Of a stretch of DNA of 64,000 nucleotides, positions 7,251-15,497 are shown in pieces (position 1 is the stretch's first letter; every line of letters starts with the position of its first letter). Under the pieces are notes generated by a model. That model searched no databases. It had not been told where the DNA came from and saw only the letters and a list, made by a program, of their open reading frames with translations. This stretch comes from DATFVJ01 sp963820395 (lineage in GTDB: Bacteria; Actinomycetota; Actinomycetes; Streptosporangiales; Streptosporangiaceae). The position numbers and the translations under genes were made by a program. The stretch is from the NCBI GenBank assembly GCA_963820395.1, contig CAWGAE010000007.1:186001-250000 (forward strand), written 5' to 3'.

Positions 7251-7560
7251 CGCGCTCGGCCCGGTCCACCGGCCACTGCTGCAGCTCCTGCTGATCGGCG
7301 GGCTCGTCCTCGCGGTGCCGTGGTGGGCGCATCGTCGGCGCCGCGCCCGGGTCCGCGTGCAGCGGACCATCGAGGCCTGGCCGCGGGCCGCCGAACGTAT
7401 CGGCCTGGCCGGATCACAGATCACCTCCCCCGGCGCCGGCATCTCCACCATCACGCAGCCCGCCGAGCTTGGCGTGTCGAAGACGGCAGCCCGGTCCGCG
7501 TACCGCTGCTGCGTCGGCACGAGGCCCGGTCGAGTTGGCTGGGTGTGGGCTCTCCGCGGT
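7251..7560 (+). pseudogene. FtsK/TraB-like protein, N-terminal fragment
   Basis: The segment LLQLLLIGGLVLAVPWWAHR, then RVRVQRTIEAWPRAAERIGLAG, matches the membrane-proximal N-terminal region of actinomycete FtsK-like plasmid or AICE proteins. A short ITQPAELGV piece (the region just before the P-loop in that family) follows after an apparent internal deletion. No Walker motif is present here. It complements the C-terminal fragment at 5393-5860 on the other strand. Confidence 0.5.
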
Positions 7561-7596
7561 TGGCGAAGTACCTGTGTCGAGATCTAGGGTCACGCC

Positions 7597-8037
7597 ATGA
7601 GTCTGCGGCAGTACCTGGCCGACATCGGCCTCAAAACCATGAGCCGGGTCCACCGGACCATCGTTCACTCGAGTGGCGGTCGGGTGCTGGGCTCGGCTTT
7701 CGGGATGCCCGCCGTCGAATTGCACACCGTGGGGCGCAAATCGGGCCGGCCACGCTCGACCATGCTCACTGCGCCGGTCGTCGACGGTGACCGGGTCGTG
7801 CTGGTGGCCTCCAAGGGAGGAGATGACCGTGACCCTGACTGGTACCGCAATCTGGTGGCTTGTCCCGAGATCGAGCTGACTATGGCTGGCCGGCGCCGGC
7901 CCATGCGGGCCCGCCGGGCGTCGCCGGATGAGAAGGCCGAGCTGTGGCCCCGAGTAGTGGCGGCCTACAAGGGCTACGGCGGTTACCAGCGCCGCACCGA
8001 GCGCGACATCCCGTTGGTCGTCTGCGAACCGCGCTGA
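7597..8037 (+). CDS. Deazaflavin (F420)-dependent nitroreductase-family protein
   Basis: 146 residues, the usual length of the Ddn/PNPOx-like family. Characteristic segments are VELHTVGRKSGRPRSTMLTA (F420-phosphate binding), VLVASKGGDDRDPDWYRNL (the KGG and PxWYxNL signatures) and the C-terminal YKGYGGYQRRTERDIPLVVC. These proteins use reduced F420 to reduce quinones or nitro compounds. ATG 7597 is preceded by AGGG. The gene stands alone, between IS and plasmid debris and a broken DUF429 gene. Confidence 0.9.
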   Translation: MSLRQYLADIGLKTMSRVHRTIVHSSGGRVLGSAFGMPAVELHTVGRKSGRPRSTMLTAPVVDGDRVVLVASKGGDDRDPDWYRNLVACPEIELTMAGRRRPMRARRASPDEKAELWPRVVAAYKGYGGYQRRTERDIPLVVCEPR

Positions 8038-8095
8038 ACGCTCACCGCGTATCGCTTCCGCTATTGCCGCACACCGTGCCTATGCGCTGGCGTGG

Positions 8096-8703
8096 TCAGG
8101 TCCAGATGGCGCAGGGCAGGCCGCCGCTGAAGGTCTCGGGTGGGCCAGGCGCGGGCCGTGCCTGGCAGTGGGCGACGCGCCGGGCTGACCAGGCTGCTAC
8201 GGCAGCGTCCAGTACGTCGTCAATGGCCGCCTTCTCGCCAGCCACACCTAGGTCCTCAGCCAGGAGGATGCCGGCCGTGGCGAGCAGCTGCTGGCGTTGG
8301 GATGCGCCTGGCCAGGTGGACGTGCTCAGACGCAAGGGTTCACTAGCGAGCTGGGCGAAGCTAACCTCGGGACGGACCTCAATGACCCTGCCCGGTGCGT
8401 GGCGCACCCACCGATCGACATCGAGGATTGTGGGCTGCAGGGCGAACGCCTGCCGCGAGATGCCTTCTCCCGCGAGCTGCCGGTTCTCGGCCGAGGCCGT
8501 GTCGTAATCGCTGGCCTCCAGGGCCGCTCGAACCGGAGTGATAAACACCGAGGCCAATCGCGGTCCGATGACCTTCCGCACGAGCTCGTCCGCCGCCGGC
8601 GGCGCGCATAGGGCAGCACGATCGGAATATCCACTCCAATGACCACCTCCAGCGGCCCGTACATCTCAGCCTGATCGACGAGATGCCGATCTTGGGCGTC
8701 ATG
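8096..8703 (-). pseudogene. DUF429 protein (predicted RNase H-fold), 5'-truncated and frameshifted
   Basis: The C-terminal 160 residues are well preserved: RKVIGPRLASVFITPVRAALEA, DYDTASAENRQL, QPTILDVDRWVR, AIDDVLDAAVAAWSARRVA and the terminal GLPCAIWT. Just upstream, in another frame, lies YGPLEVVIGVDIPIVLPYA, the family's N-terminal GVDIP motif, so a one-base shift occurred in the GC run near 8600. The first 40 or so residues are missing; homology ends close to the start of the 0.38-kb repeat at 8730. Confidence 0.75.
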
Positions 8704-8729
8704 CCACGATGATGGTCCTCCGCCAGCTA

Positions 8730-9110
8730 GTCACGGAGCGTGGTGGCCGCTCCGCTGGGTTGCGCGCGCCGAGCCGCCGTTCGGTACGTTATGGCTAACC
8801 ACCAACTGCGATCAGGGCTCCCGGGCGAACACATATGCCGAGCGTTGGATCTTGAGCCCGCGCCGCGAGCTGACCGATCGGATGCTGATCGTTAGCCGCC
8901 ATGGAGCATGCGCGGACGGTCCACATAGATCATTTCAATGACCATCGGCCCCACCGGTCTCTGGGCCAGAACCCACTGTCCGGGCTGACCCCATCGTCAC
9001 CGTCAGCCGATGATGTCGCCGTCGTGCGCCGCGATCGGCTGGGCGGACTCATCCACGAGGACGAATACCCGCAGGTCGCATAGCGTGGATGGGATTTCTC
9101 GGCACCCACA
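8730..9110 (+). mobile_element. IS transposase 3' end, copy 1 of a long direct repeat
   Basis: This segment is nearly identical to 62279-62664, differing by a handful of substitutions and a net five-base deletion near 8902. It encodes the C-terminus of an integrase-core transposase (SRANTYAERWILSPRRELTD, then VHIDHFNDHRPHRSLGQNPL, ending HEDEYPQVA). In this copy the deletion breaks the frame. It ends with TTCTCGGCACCCACA, the terminal motif of the IS, at 9110. The 5' two-thirds of the element are absent. Confidence 0.8.
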
Positions 9111-9306
9111 GGCGCAGGACCAGGATCTCGATGTCCTTGGACCGGCTGGAGCGGCCGAGCAGGACAAGCCAGCCGAGCAGCCGAACGAAGATCAGATACA
9201 GCAGTCGAAGAGCCACGAGGCCCGATCCTGCCGGGCAGGCAGTGGGCACATCCGGCCAACGGGCAAACCCCAGGTCACGCCCATAGCCGAGTTCTCGGCA
9301 CCCACA
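9111..9306 (-). mobile_element. IS transposase N-terminal fragment with left end
   Basis: Reading leftward from about 9240, the sequence gives LRLLYLIFVRLLGWLVLL, then SKDIEILVLR, the conserved N-terminus of the same transposase class. It is cut at 9111, exactly where the opposite-strand element ends. Its outer end at 9291-9306 is TTCTCGGCACCCACA, read inward as a left terminus. So two IS elements collided here. Confidence 0.7.
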
Positions 9307-9308
9307 CG

Positions 9309-9491
9309 CTCCGGCGCACGATCCAGCGGGAGATCGAGGACAACCTGTCCGAGAAGATCCTGTTCGGCGAGCTGAGGGCCGGCCAGATCGTCACGGTCGA
9401 TGTGCAGGGCACCGGGCCGGAAGCGCAGTTCACGTTCGAGGGCGTGGCCAAGCCCGAGGCCGTGCCCGAAGCGCCGCCCGCGGTGATTTGA
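9309..9491 (+). pseudogene. clpC: ClpC ATPase, last 60 residues only
   Basis: The only open stretch reads LRRTIQREIEDNLSEKILFG, then ELRAGQIVTVDVQGTG and FTFEGVAKPEAVPEAPPAVI, ending at TGA 9491. This is the C-terminal D2-small domain end of the Hsp100 chaperone ClpC (LRRxIQREIEDxLSE motif). The IS end motif at 9291-9306 abuts its first codon, so the rest of clpC was removed by IS insertion or deletion. Confidence 0.85.
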
Positions 9492-9674
9492 GAGCAAGGC
9501 GGGACCGACGGGCGACTGACCAACGGCGAGTAGCACCACCACCCGGGCAGCGGTTAAACAGCCGCTCCTGGGGCGTTCTGCAGTCGCTGACACGGCTTCG
9601 GCGTGGGCCGCCAAGGTGTCGGACCCCGCGTACGCGCCGAACTCCAAAGGCGGCGCGCAAGCCGACACCGCGCG

Positions 9675-10673
9675 CTACGGCCAGCCGCCGGGCTGGCTGC
9701 TGCTCGAATTCAGCATACGCCGACTCCTCGCCCAGAGTCGGCCGACCACAACACGGGCACTCACATGGGCTGCTTCCAGGCGGTCGAGCAGTGGATGAAA
9801 ATAGACCATCCCGGCGTAGGGCTGCCAGCGGGACACCGCCTGCGCGGCGGCGTCGTAGTCGAGCGGGGGCTCAAGGCCCAACCATCGGGCCAGATTGTTT
9901 CGGGCACCGACGTCATCGCTGGGAAAGACGTGCAGGCAGCCAAGCCCGCGTAGGAGTACGTACTCGGCGCTCCGGCGTCCGATCCCGCTCAGGCTCATCA
10001 GTCGTGAGACCACCTCGTCGTCCGCGAGGCGATCGAAGCCCTCCAGGTCGAGACGCCCGTCCCCCACCGCTTCGGACTGCGAAATGATGGTTGTTGCCTT
10101 GCGGTAGCTGAAGCCGAGATCGCGGAGCGCCCGCGGCTCAAGGCCAGCGAGGTCGTCAGGACGCGGAAAAGCGTGAATCACCGTGTCGCCCATGCGGACG
10201 GCTTCCCCGTAGGTTGCGGCCAGACGGTTGAGCAGACTCAGTCCAGACTCCAGCGAAAGCTGCTGAAAGGCAACTGCATTGACGAAGCCTTCGAAGACGC
10301 TCGGAAAGCGCGGTGGCTTCAGGCCTCGGAAGCGCTGGACGAGGGGTCCAAGCACCGCGTCGTCCCTGGCCATGCGATAGAAACCCGACAGGTCGACCTG
10401 GACCCCGAGTATGCGCTCGATGCTTGCCCGCACGTCCTCCTTGACTGCATTCCCCATCCAATCATCCTGGAGAGTGAAGGCCAGAGTGGGTGTCTGCATA
10501 TCGCAGCTCTGAGTGATGGAGAACACTGCGGCTCCGTGAGTGAGCGCAAGAGCGCGCTGGTATGACGCTCCATCGCAGCGGTCGATCGTATTCCTCGGGC
10601 GTCGGCGCAATGCCCACACGGTGAAGTCGAGTCGAAACGGCGACAGAGATTTGATCCCTATGGAGCGGCTCAC
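9675..10673 (-). CDS. DNA-3-methyladenine glycosylase II family (AlkA-like)
   Basis: 332 residues if GTG 10673 (GAGG upstream) is the start; the longer frame upstream looks non-coding. The N-terminal domain is AlkA-like (PFRLDFTVWALRRRPRNTID). The catalytic HhH-GPD domain contains GFVNAVAFQQLSLESGLSLL, the hairpin LMSLSGIGRRSAEYVLLRGL and VFPSDDVGARNNLARWLG with the catalytic Asp. It removes alkylated bases in base excision repair. The last 20 residues (RMLNSSSSQPGGWP) look atypical. Confidence 0.88.
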   Translation of the reverse strand: MSRSIGIKSLSPFRLDFTVWALRRRPRNTIDRCDGASYQRALALTHGAAVFSITQSCDMQTPTLAFTLQDDWMGNAVKEDVRASIERILGVQVDLSGFYRMARDDAVLGPLVQRFRGLKPPRFPSVFEGFVNAVAFQQLSLESGLSLLNRLAATYGEAVRMGDTVIHAFPRPDDLAGLEPRALRDLGFSYRKATTIISQSEAVGDGRLDLEGFDRLADDEVVSRLMSLSGIGRRSAEYVLLRGLGCLHVFPSDDVGARNNLARWLGLEPPLDYDAAAQAVSRWQPYAGMVYFHPLLDRLEAAHVSARVVVGRLWARSRRMLNSSSSQPGGWP

Positions 10674-11011
10674 TTCGCCCTCAACCGTGCCGCCTTCGTT
10701 CTCCCGGTCCACCTCGCGACGTAGCAGGTCCCCGGTCCTGCGCGGGCGCACTGATGAGGTGATGACTTGCCATCGCCGATTCCGCTCCCGACAAGTCAGA
10801 CCGTTGCCACAACCAGGCCGCCAACCCGGCGAGCGCATCCTCGAAGACGGGTGCCTCAGCGGCGCGACGCGCAACGCAGCGCCCCGGCGAGAAACGCGCC
10901 GAGGGCGTTGAACCAGGCGAGTCGTGCGGCTCTGGGTCGCACCGTGCGATACTGCCATTGTGGGCATCATCAGGCTGAGCGACGCCCCCTGGGTACAACC
11001 GCGATCGACTG
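10674..11011. other. Gap without a confident gene
   Basis: No convincing coding region. A stretch from GTG 10959 (reading IIRLSDAPWVQPRSTG) resembles the N-terminus of small cupins and runs into the cupin at 11012 in another frame, so the cupin may really start here with a one-base shift. Confidence 0.3.
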
Positions 11012-11296
11012 GTGGCGGAGCCACTCATCGAGGGCTCGCAGTCCAACGTCCGGATTATCCGGCTCAGCCCGGGCCAGACCCTGCCTCCCCACCGGCACGG
11101 CTCGTCGGATCTCATGCTCTTCATCGTGGAAGGCGAGGGGGTCCTCGATACCGACGATGGCACGGTCGCATTCGGAGCGGGTTCCCTTGCTTTCTACCGT
11201 GGTGATGAGGAGTTGTGCCTGTCCAACGAAGGTCGAACCGGTCTCACCCTGCTCGCCTTTCTCGCCCCGCCATTCCCGCCCCGCTCCGAGGCGTGA
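11012..11296 (+). CDS. Small cupin-domain protein
   Basis: 94 residues. The cupin motif 1 is LPPHRHGSSDLMLFIVEGEG (metal-binding His-x-His and Glu-like spacing) and motif 2 lies in GAGSLAFYRGDEELCLSNEG. The end (LLAFLAPPFPPRSEA) is hydrophobic. Function is unknown; similar single-domain cupins occur at 30057 and 32043. GTG 11012 is the only start in frame after a stop at 10977 and has no clear ribosome-binding site. It lies 34 bases before the molybdopterin oxidoreductase gene, so may be co-transcribed with it. Confidence 0.7.
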   Translation: MAEPLIEGSQSNVRIIRLSPGQTLPPHRHGSSDLMLFIVEGEGVLDTDDGTVAFGAGSLAFYRGDEELCLSNEGRTGLTLLAFLAPPFPPRSEA

Positions 11297-11330
11297 GCAG
11301 CGACGGAGACGTGCGGAGAGCAGTTGACTG

Positions 11331-13127
11331 ATGCCTGACCGTGACGACCAGCCCGCTGAGGAACTGCCCGCGCCGACAGCGTCAGGAATCTCCCCGGACG
11401 GGGTGCAGAGCTTCCGGTCGCAACTGACGGAGGGCGAGGATGTCGTCGATCCGACGACGTGGGCCGGGTCGATCTCCCAAGTGCAGGGCATCGCTCCCCG
11501 CGTGCGCATCGGTCGCAGCAGGTGGTTCAACCTGCTCTGGTTGCTACCCATCGGGTTCGTCGTCTTGATCGTCGCCGTGGCGGCCGCGAAGGGACTTCGC
11601 AACATGCCATCGGTGGAGCGTTTCATCGTTCGCTATCCCGGCACCATCGAGACGGCCAGCGCCACAGCCAGTCCTGGGCTGCCGGTCTGGGTCGGAGTCC
11701 AGCACTTCCTCAACCTGTTCCTGTTGATCTTCATCATCCGGTCCGGGCTGCAGATCCTCAGTGACCACCCTCGGCTGTACTGGACGAGGCACAGCACCCC
11801 TGGCAAGGACTGGTTCCGCATCCAGAAGCCGGTTCCTGCCGACCCCTTGTGGACGGCGAAGCAAGACTCCATCAGCCTGCCGCGGCAGCTTGGACTGCCG
11901 GGACTCCGCCACTCGATCGGCCTCGCCCGCTGGTGGCACCTGGGGACCGATTCGCTCTGGTTGCTCAATGGTCTCGTCTTCTACGTCCTGTTGTTCACGA
12001 CCTCTCAGTGGCGCCGCGTGGTGCCTACCACCTGGGCCGTGTTCCCTCACGCGCTATCGGTGCTGATCCAGTACCTGTCGTTGCACTGGCCGACCGAGAA
12101 CGGCTGGGTCGCGTACAACAGTCTTCAACTGCTCGCTTACTTCATCACGATCTTTGTCGCCGCACCACTCGCGCTCATCACCGGGCTCGGCATGTCACCG
12201 GCCCTGTCCACCCGTTTCAAGCGGATCAGCAAGCTCCTGAGCATCCAGACGGCACGATCCCTGCACTTCCTGGTGCTGGTCTGGTTCCTCGTGTTCATCG
12301 TGAGCCACGTCACTCTTGTGTTCGCCACAGGACTGCTCAACAATCTCAACCACGTCTATGCGGCCCGCAACGACGACAGTTGGATTGGCTTCGCGGTCTT
12401 CGCGGCGTCGATGGTCGTGTGCATCGTCGGCTGGGTCGCGGCGACCCCGTTGACGCTGCGTCACCCCCGCGTCGTGCAGCGAGTCGGCTTCGCGCTGATC
12501 GGCCCGGCTCAGCGCCTCTTCGAGCACGTGGATTCGACACCGGGTGAGTACAGCGAGAAAGACATCTCACCGTACTTCTGGCACAACGGGCAGTACCCCG
12601 ACTCGGACGAGTACAAGGAACTCTTCGATGGCAACTTCGCCGACTACCGGTTGCGAATCAACGGTCTGGTCGACAATCCTGCCGACCTCTCCCTAGCGCA
12701 GTTGCGCGCACTCCCACACCACGAGCAGATCACCCAGCACTTCTGCATCCAGGGGTGGTCGGGAATCGCCAGATGGGTCGGCGTGTCGATGCAGACCATC
12801 ATGGACCTGGTGAAGCCAAAGCCCGACGCCAAGTGGGTCGTCTTCTACTCGCTGGGTGATGGCGCCGACGGGGGCGTCTACTACGACGCACACCCGATCG
12901 AGCAAATGAGCTATCACCTGACGATGCTGGCGTACGACATGAACGGAGCGCCGCTATCCTTCGGTCACGGCGCTCCGCTTCGGCTGCGCAATGAGGCGCA
13001 ACTCGGCTTCAAGCACGTGAAGTGGATTAAGGGCGTGGAGTTCGTCGCAGACTTCGCGGACATCGGCAGCGGCTACGGCGGCTACAACCAGGACCACGAA
13101 TTCTTCGGCTACCGCCAGTCGATCTAG
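11331..13127 (+). CDS. Membrane-anchored molybdopterin-dependent oxidoreductase (sulfite oxidase/YedY-like) with cytochrome b561-type domain
   Basis: 598 residues. The first 400 or so include about six membrane helices, for example FNLLWLLPIGFVVLIVAVAA, FLNLFLLIFIIRSGLQIL, WHLGTDSLWLLNGLVFYVLL and LHFLVLVWFLVFIVSHVTLV, with His residues suited to bind heme b. From about residue 440 comes a sulfite-oxidase-type molybdopterin domain: DYRLRINGLVDNPADLSLAQL, the Mo-ligand Cys in ITQHFCIQGWSGIARWVGV, and a C-terminal GFKHVKWIKGVEF. Fusion of both halves suggests electron transfer between the quinone pool and a periplasmic-side or cytoplasmic substrate (inference). It is fully intact. Confidence 0.85.
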   Translation: MPDRDDQPAEELPAPTASGISPDGVQSFRSQLTEGEDVVDPTTWAGSISQVQGIAPRVRIGRSRWFNLLWLLPIGFVVLIVAVAAAKGLRNMPSVERFIVRYPGTIETASATASPGLPVWVGVQHFLNLFLLIFIIRSGLQILSDHPRLYWTRHSTPGKDWFRIQKPVPADPLWTAKQDSISLPRQLGLPGLRHSIGLARWWHLGTDSLWLLNGLVFYVLLFTTSQWRRVVPTTWAVFPHALSVLIQYLSLHWPTENGWVAYNSLQLLAYFITIFVAAPLALITGLGMSPALSTRFKRISKLLSIQTARSLHFLVLVWFLVFIVSHVTLVFATGLLNNLNHVYAARNDDSWIGFAVFAASMVVCIVGWVAATPLTLRHPRVVQRVGFALIGPAQRLFEHVDSTPGEYSEKDISPYFWHNGQYPDSDEYKELFDGNFADYRLRINGLVDNPADLSLAQLRALPHHEQITQHFCIQGWSGIARWVGVSMQTIMDLVKPKPDAKWVVFYSLGDGADGGVYYDAHPIEQMSYHLTMLAYDMNGAPLSFGHGAPLRLRNEAQLGFKHVKWIKGVEFVADFADIGSGYGGYNQDHEFFGYRQSI

Positions 13128-13189
13128 GTCAGTCGGTCGTCGGCGACGGACGATGACCGTGGTCGGGGGCGAGCTCCGCTTGCTTACCC

Positions 13190-14062
13190 GTGCGACCTGC
13201 GGGCGCCAATCGCCACGACCACCATGACCTCGGAGGCCGCGGCGTGAACAACACCCCAGAGCCCCAAGGCGCAGGCAAGGCAGCCTCGCCGAGCACGGGC
13301 GTCCAGCCGATGCTTGCGGGCCGCCACGCCGAATCCGCACGCCGCCGCCAGCGAGCGGCACGACTCGCTGCCGGCGGGACTTGGCCCACGCCCCGTTCGG
13401 GTTGTCCTTCCGGCGCACCACGTGCAGATGCGCCCGGGCGACCTCGCACCCCAGCCGCCGCGAGTCCACCAGCAAGTGCACGTCACCGCGGCGCAGCCCC
13501 CGCGCCTCGCCGCGACGCAGCCGGCTCTGGCCATCAGCAGCACGATCAGCCGGTCCCGTGCCGACCGGCACGCCCGCAGCAGCGCGACGATCTCCTCATC
13601 GCTGGCGCGGTCGACCGCCGTCTCCGGCTCGCGCAGCCGATGCCGGGCTCGCACCCGCCACACCATGCGGCCTTCCTCGTCCCGGGCCTGCTCCGCCAGA
13701 TCACGGTCGTCGGCCACCTCATACAGCAGCGGCACCAGACCCGCCCGGCCTTCCCCGGTCGAGACCGCGTGCACCACCATCCCCCGCACCGCAGTCAGCA
13801 CGTTGATCCGGCATGGGCAAGCCACGTCATGAAACAAGGCGAACTGCCCGGCACCGGCTTGCCAGGACCGGCCCGTCCGTGCGCACCAGCGCAGGAACAA
13901 CGCGATCGCGTGCCCATATGCCTTCGTCGTGGACTCCGCCCCGTCGCGGCCGAACCGCTGATGCCGCAGGAACCCATCGGCGACGTCCACTACCTGCAGA
14001 TCCTCATCCAGCACCGTCCAGTACCGCTGCCCGGACGGCAACCTCACCGGAAACGCCCTCAT
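13190..14062 (-). pseudogene. Tyrosine recombinase/integrase, frameshifted and 3'-truncated
   Basis: From ATG 14062 (AAGGATG context) the N-terminal SAM-like domain is readable: LPSGQRYWTVLDEDLQVVDV, AYGHAIALFLRWCARTGRSW. The start of the catalytic domain follows (RASDEEIVALLRACRSARDR, LIVLLMARAG). Near 13530 the frame shifts; the expected RLRRGEARGLRRGDVHLL and RRKDNPNGAWAKSRRQRVVPL lie in another frame. The HxxR...Tyr part of the active site is missing. It is a dead integrase, perhaps left by the same mobile DNA as the FtsK fragments. Confidence 0.75.
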
Positions 14063-14763
14063 CCTTCGATCCCCCGATCTCGTGCTGGGCTGCCTGCACA
14101 TCTACCAGCCACGAGCACGACACCCACGTAGAACCACCGCACCACCAGCAAGATCACCTCGCCTGGGCGACATCATGCAACGGGTCCTTGGACCCCGGGA
14201 AAGGCGATCTTCGCGTACCCGAGTACCGTAGGGATGCCCACAGCAGCCTGATACCGGCAAGCGTGTCCCCCGCCACCTGAGACCGCAGGAACCCGAGCCG
14301 GGGCCCAACGTCCGGTCGCGACATCCTCGACGAGCTGAACGGCCCCGATTCGAGATCATCTGACCCGTTGCGCCGCTGGGCAACGAGGGGGGGTAACGTG
14401 ATTTTGGCTGAGACGTTCAGCCAGCCCGGGATGAGGTCAGCCATCCGCCACCGACCTCGAAGAGCGTCGGCATCTGGCTGGGCGCTTCAGTGACCGTTGT
14501 CTCTTTGGACCGCCAATGCCCGTCCCTTCTGGCATATCAGGGAAAAGCCTTCCATCGCCGTGCGGCCACTACTGGTCGACGATTTCGCTAGGCGCTCGAT
14601 GTGCTACGAGTTCTGCCTCGTCGCCCATCTTCAGGCATTTTCGTCCGAGCCTTGCGTGCGGCTCGGGCTCATCCGCATCTACTAGTTGGCGGGACGCGAG
14701 CGGGACAATCCATTCATTCGTGGGCCTTCCGAGACCACCGGTGAAACCCGAGGGGAGCGAGCT
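14063..14763. other. 700-base gap, no confident gene
   Basis: The only open frame with some protein-like character is leftward 14154-14444 (96 codons, MADLIPGWLNVSAKITLPP), with a weak ribosome-binding site and no recognised domain. The part at 14480-14700 is lower in GC than its surroundings, which hints at foreign or remnant DNA. Confidence 0.3.
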
Positions 14764-15497
14764 ATGAGCTACGACCTGTGCGTGAGGCTGTGGCGCGGTG
14801 ATGCCGCAGGCGGTGAACTCGTCGACTACACCGTGGCGGTCGAGAAGGGTGAGGTCGTGTTGGATGCGGTGCACCGGGTCCAGGTGACTCAAGCCGGCGA
14901 TCTGGCTGTGCGCTGGAACTGTAAGGCGGGCAAGTGCGATTCGTGCAGCGCCGAAGTCAACGGCCGGCCCAAGCTGATGTGTCTGACCCGCCTGTCGGCG
15001 CTGCCGCGGGGCCCTGTCACGATGACGCCGCTGCGCACGTTCCCGGTAATCCGGGATCTGGTCACCGATGTGTCGGGCAACTACCGCCGAGCCCAGGAGA
15101 TCCCGTCGTTCACCCCACCGGCCAGCCTGGCACCTGGCGAGTACCGCGAGTTCCGAAAGTGCATCGAGCGCTGGCTGTTTCAGGACGGGTGCCAAGTGAT
15201 CCGCGATCACGAGGACGACAAGCCTGCCTATTCCGGGCCGCGGTTCTTCATCCGCAACGCCGAGCTGGACATGCACCCGACGCCCTCGACCGTTGTGACC
15301 TGCTGCGTGAGCAGCACGGGCTGGGTCTCTCCGACACCACCAAGTGCTGCACCGAAGTGTGCCCGGAATACATCAAGATCACTGACAACGCGATCATCCC
15401 GATGAAGGAACGAGTCATCGACCAGTGCTACGATTCGGCCCGCACGGTCATGCCTCGGTGGCGACGTCGTTTGGGATGTGACAAAGGTGCGCGCTAA
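14764..15497 (+). pseudogene. Succinate dehydrogenase/fumarate reductase iron-sulfur subunit, degenerate
   Basis: ATG 14764 follows GAGGGGAG. The 2Fe-2S domain is good: RWNCKAGKCDSCSAEVNG, then KLMC. In the second domain the usual CxxCxxCxxxC cluster is altered to KCIERWLFQDGC, so two of the four Cys ligands are replaced by Arg and Phe. Near 15281 one base is lost; the rest continues in the next frame (TKCCTEVCPEYIKITDNAII, PMKERVIDQCYD) to a stop at 15497. No sdhA or membrane subunit is nearby. It overlaps the NADH dehydrogenase start by 20 bases. The gene is broken by shift and by missing ligands. Confidence 0.8.

Noticed and set aside
14497..14685. 62-codon ORF starting MSLWTANARPFW
   Set aside because: No ribosome-binding site, unusual composition and no recognisable domain; probably chance in a lower-GC gap.
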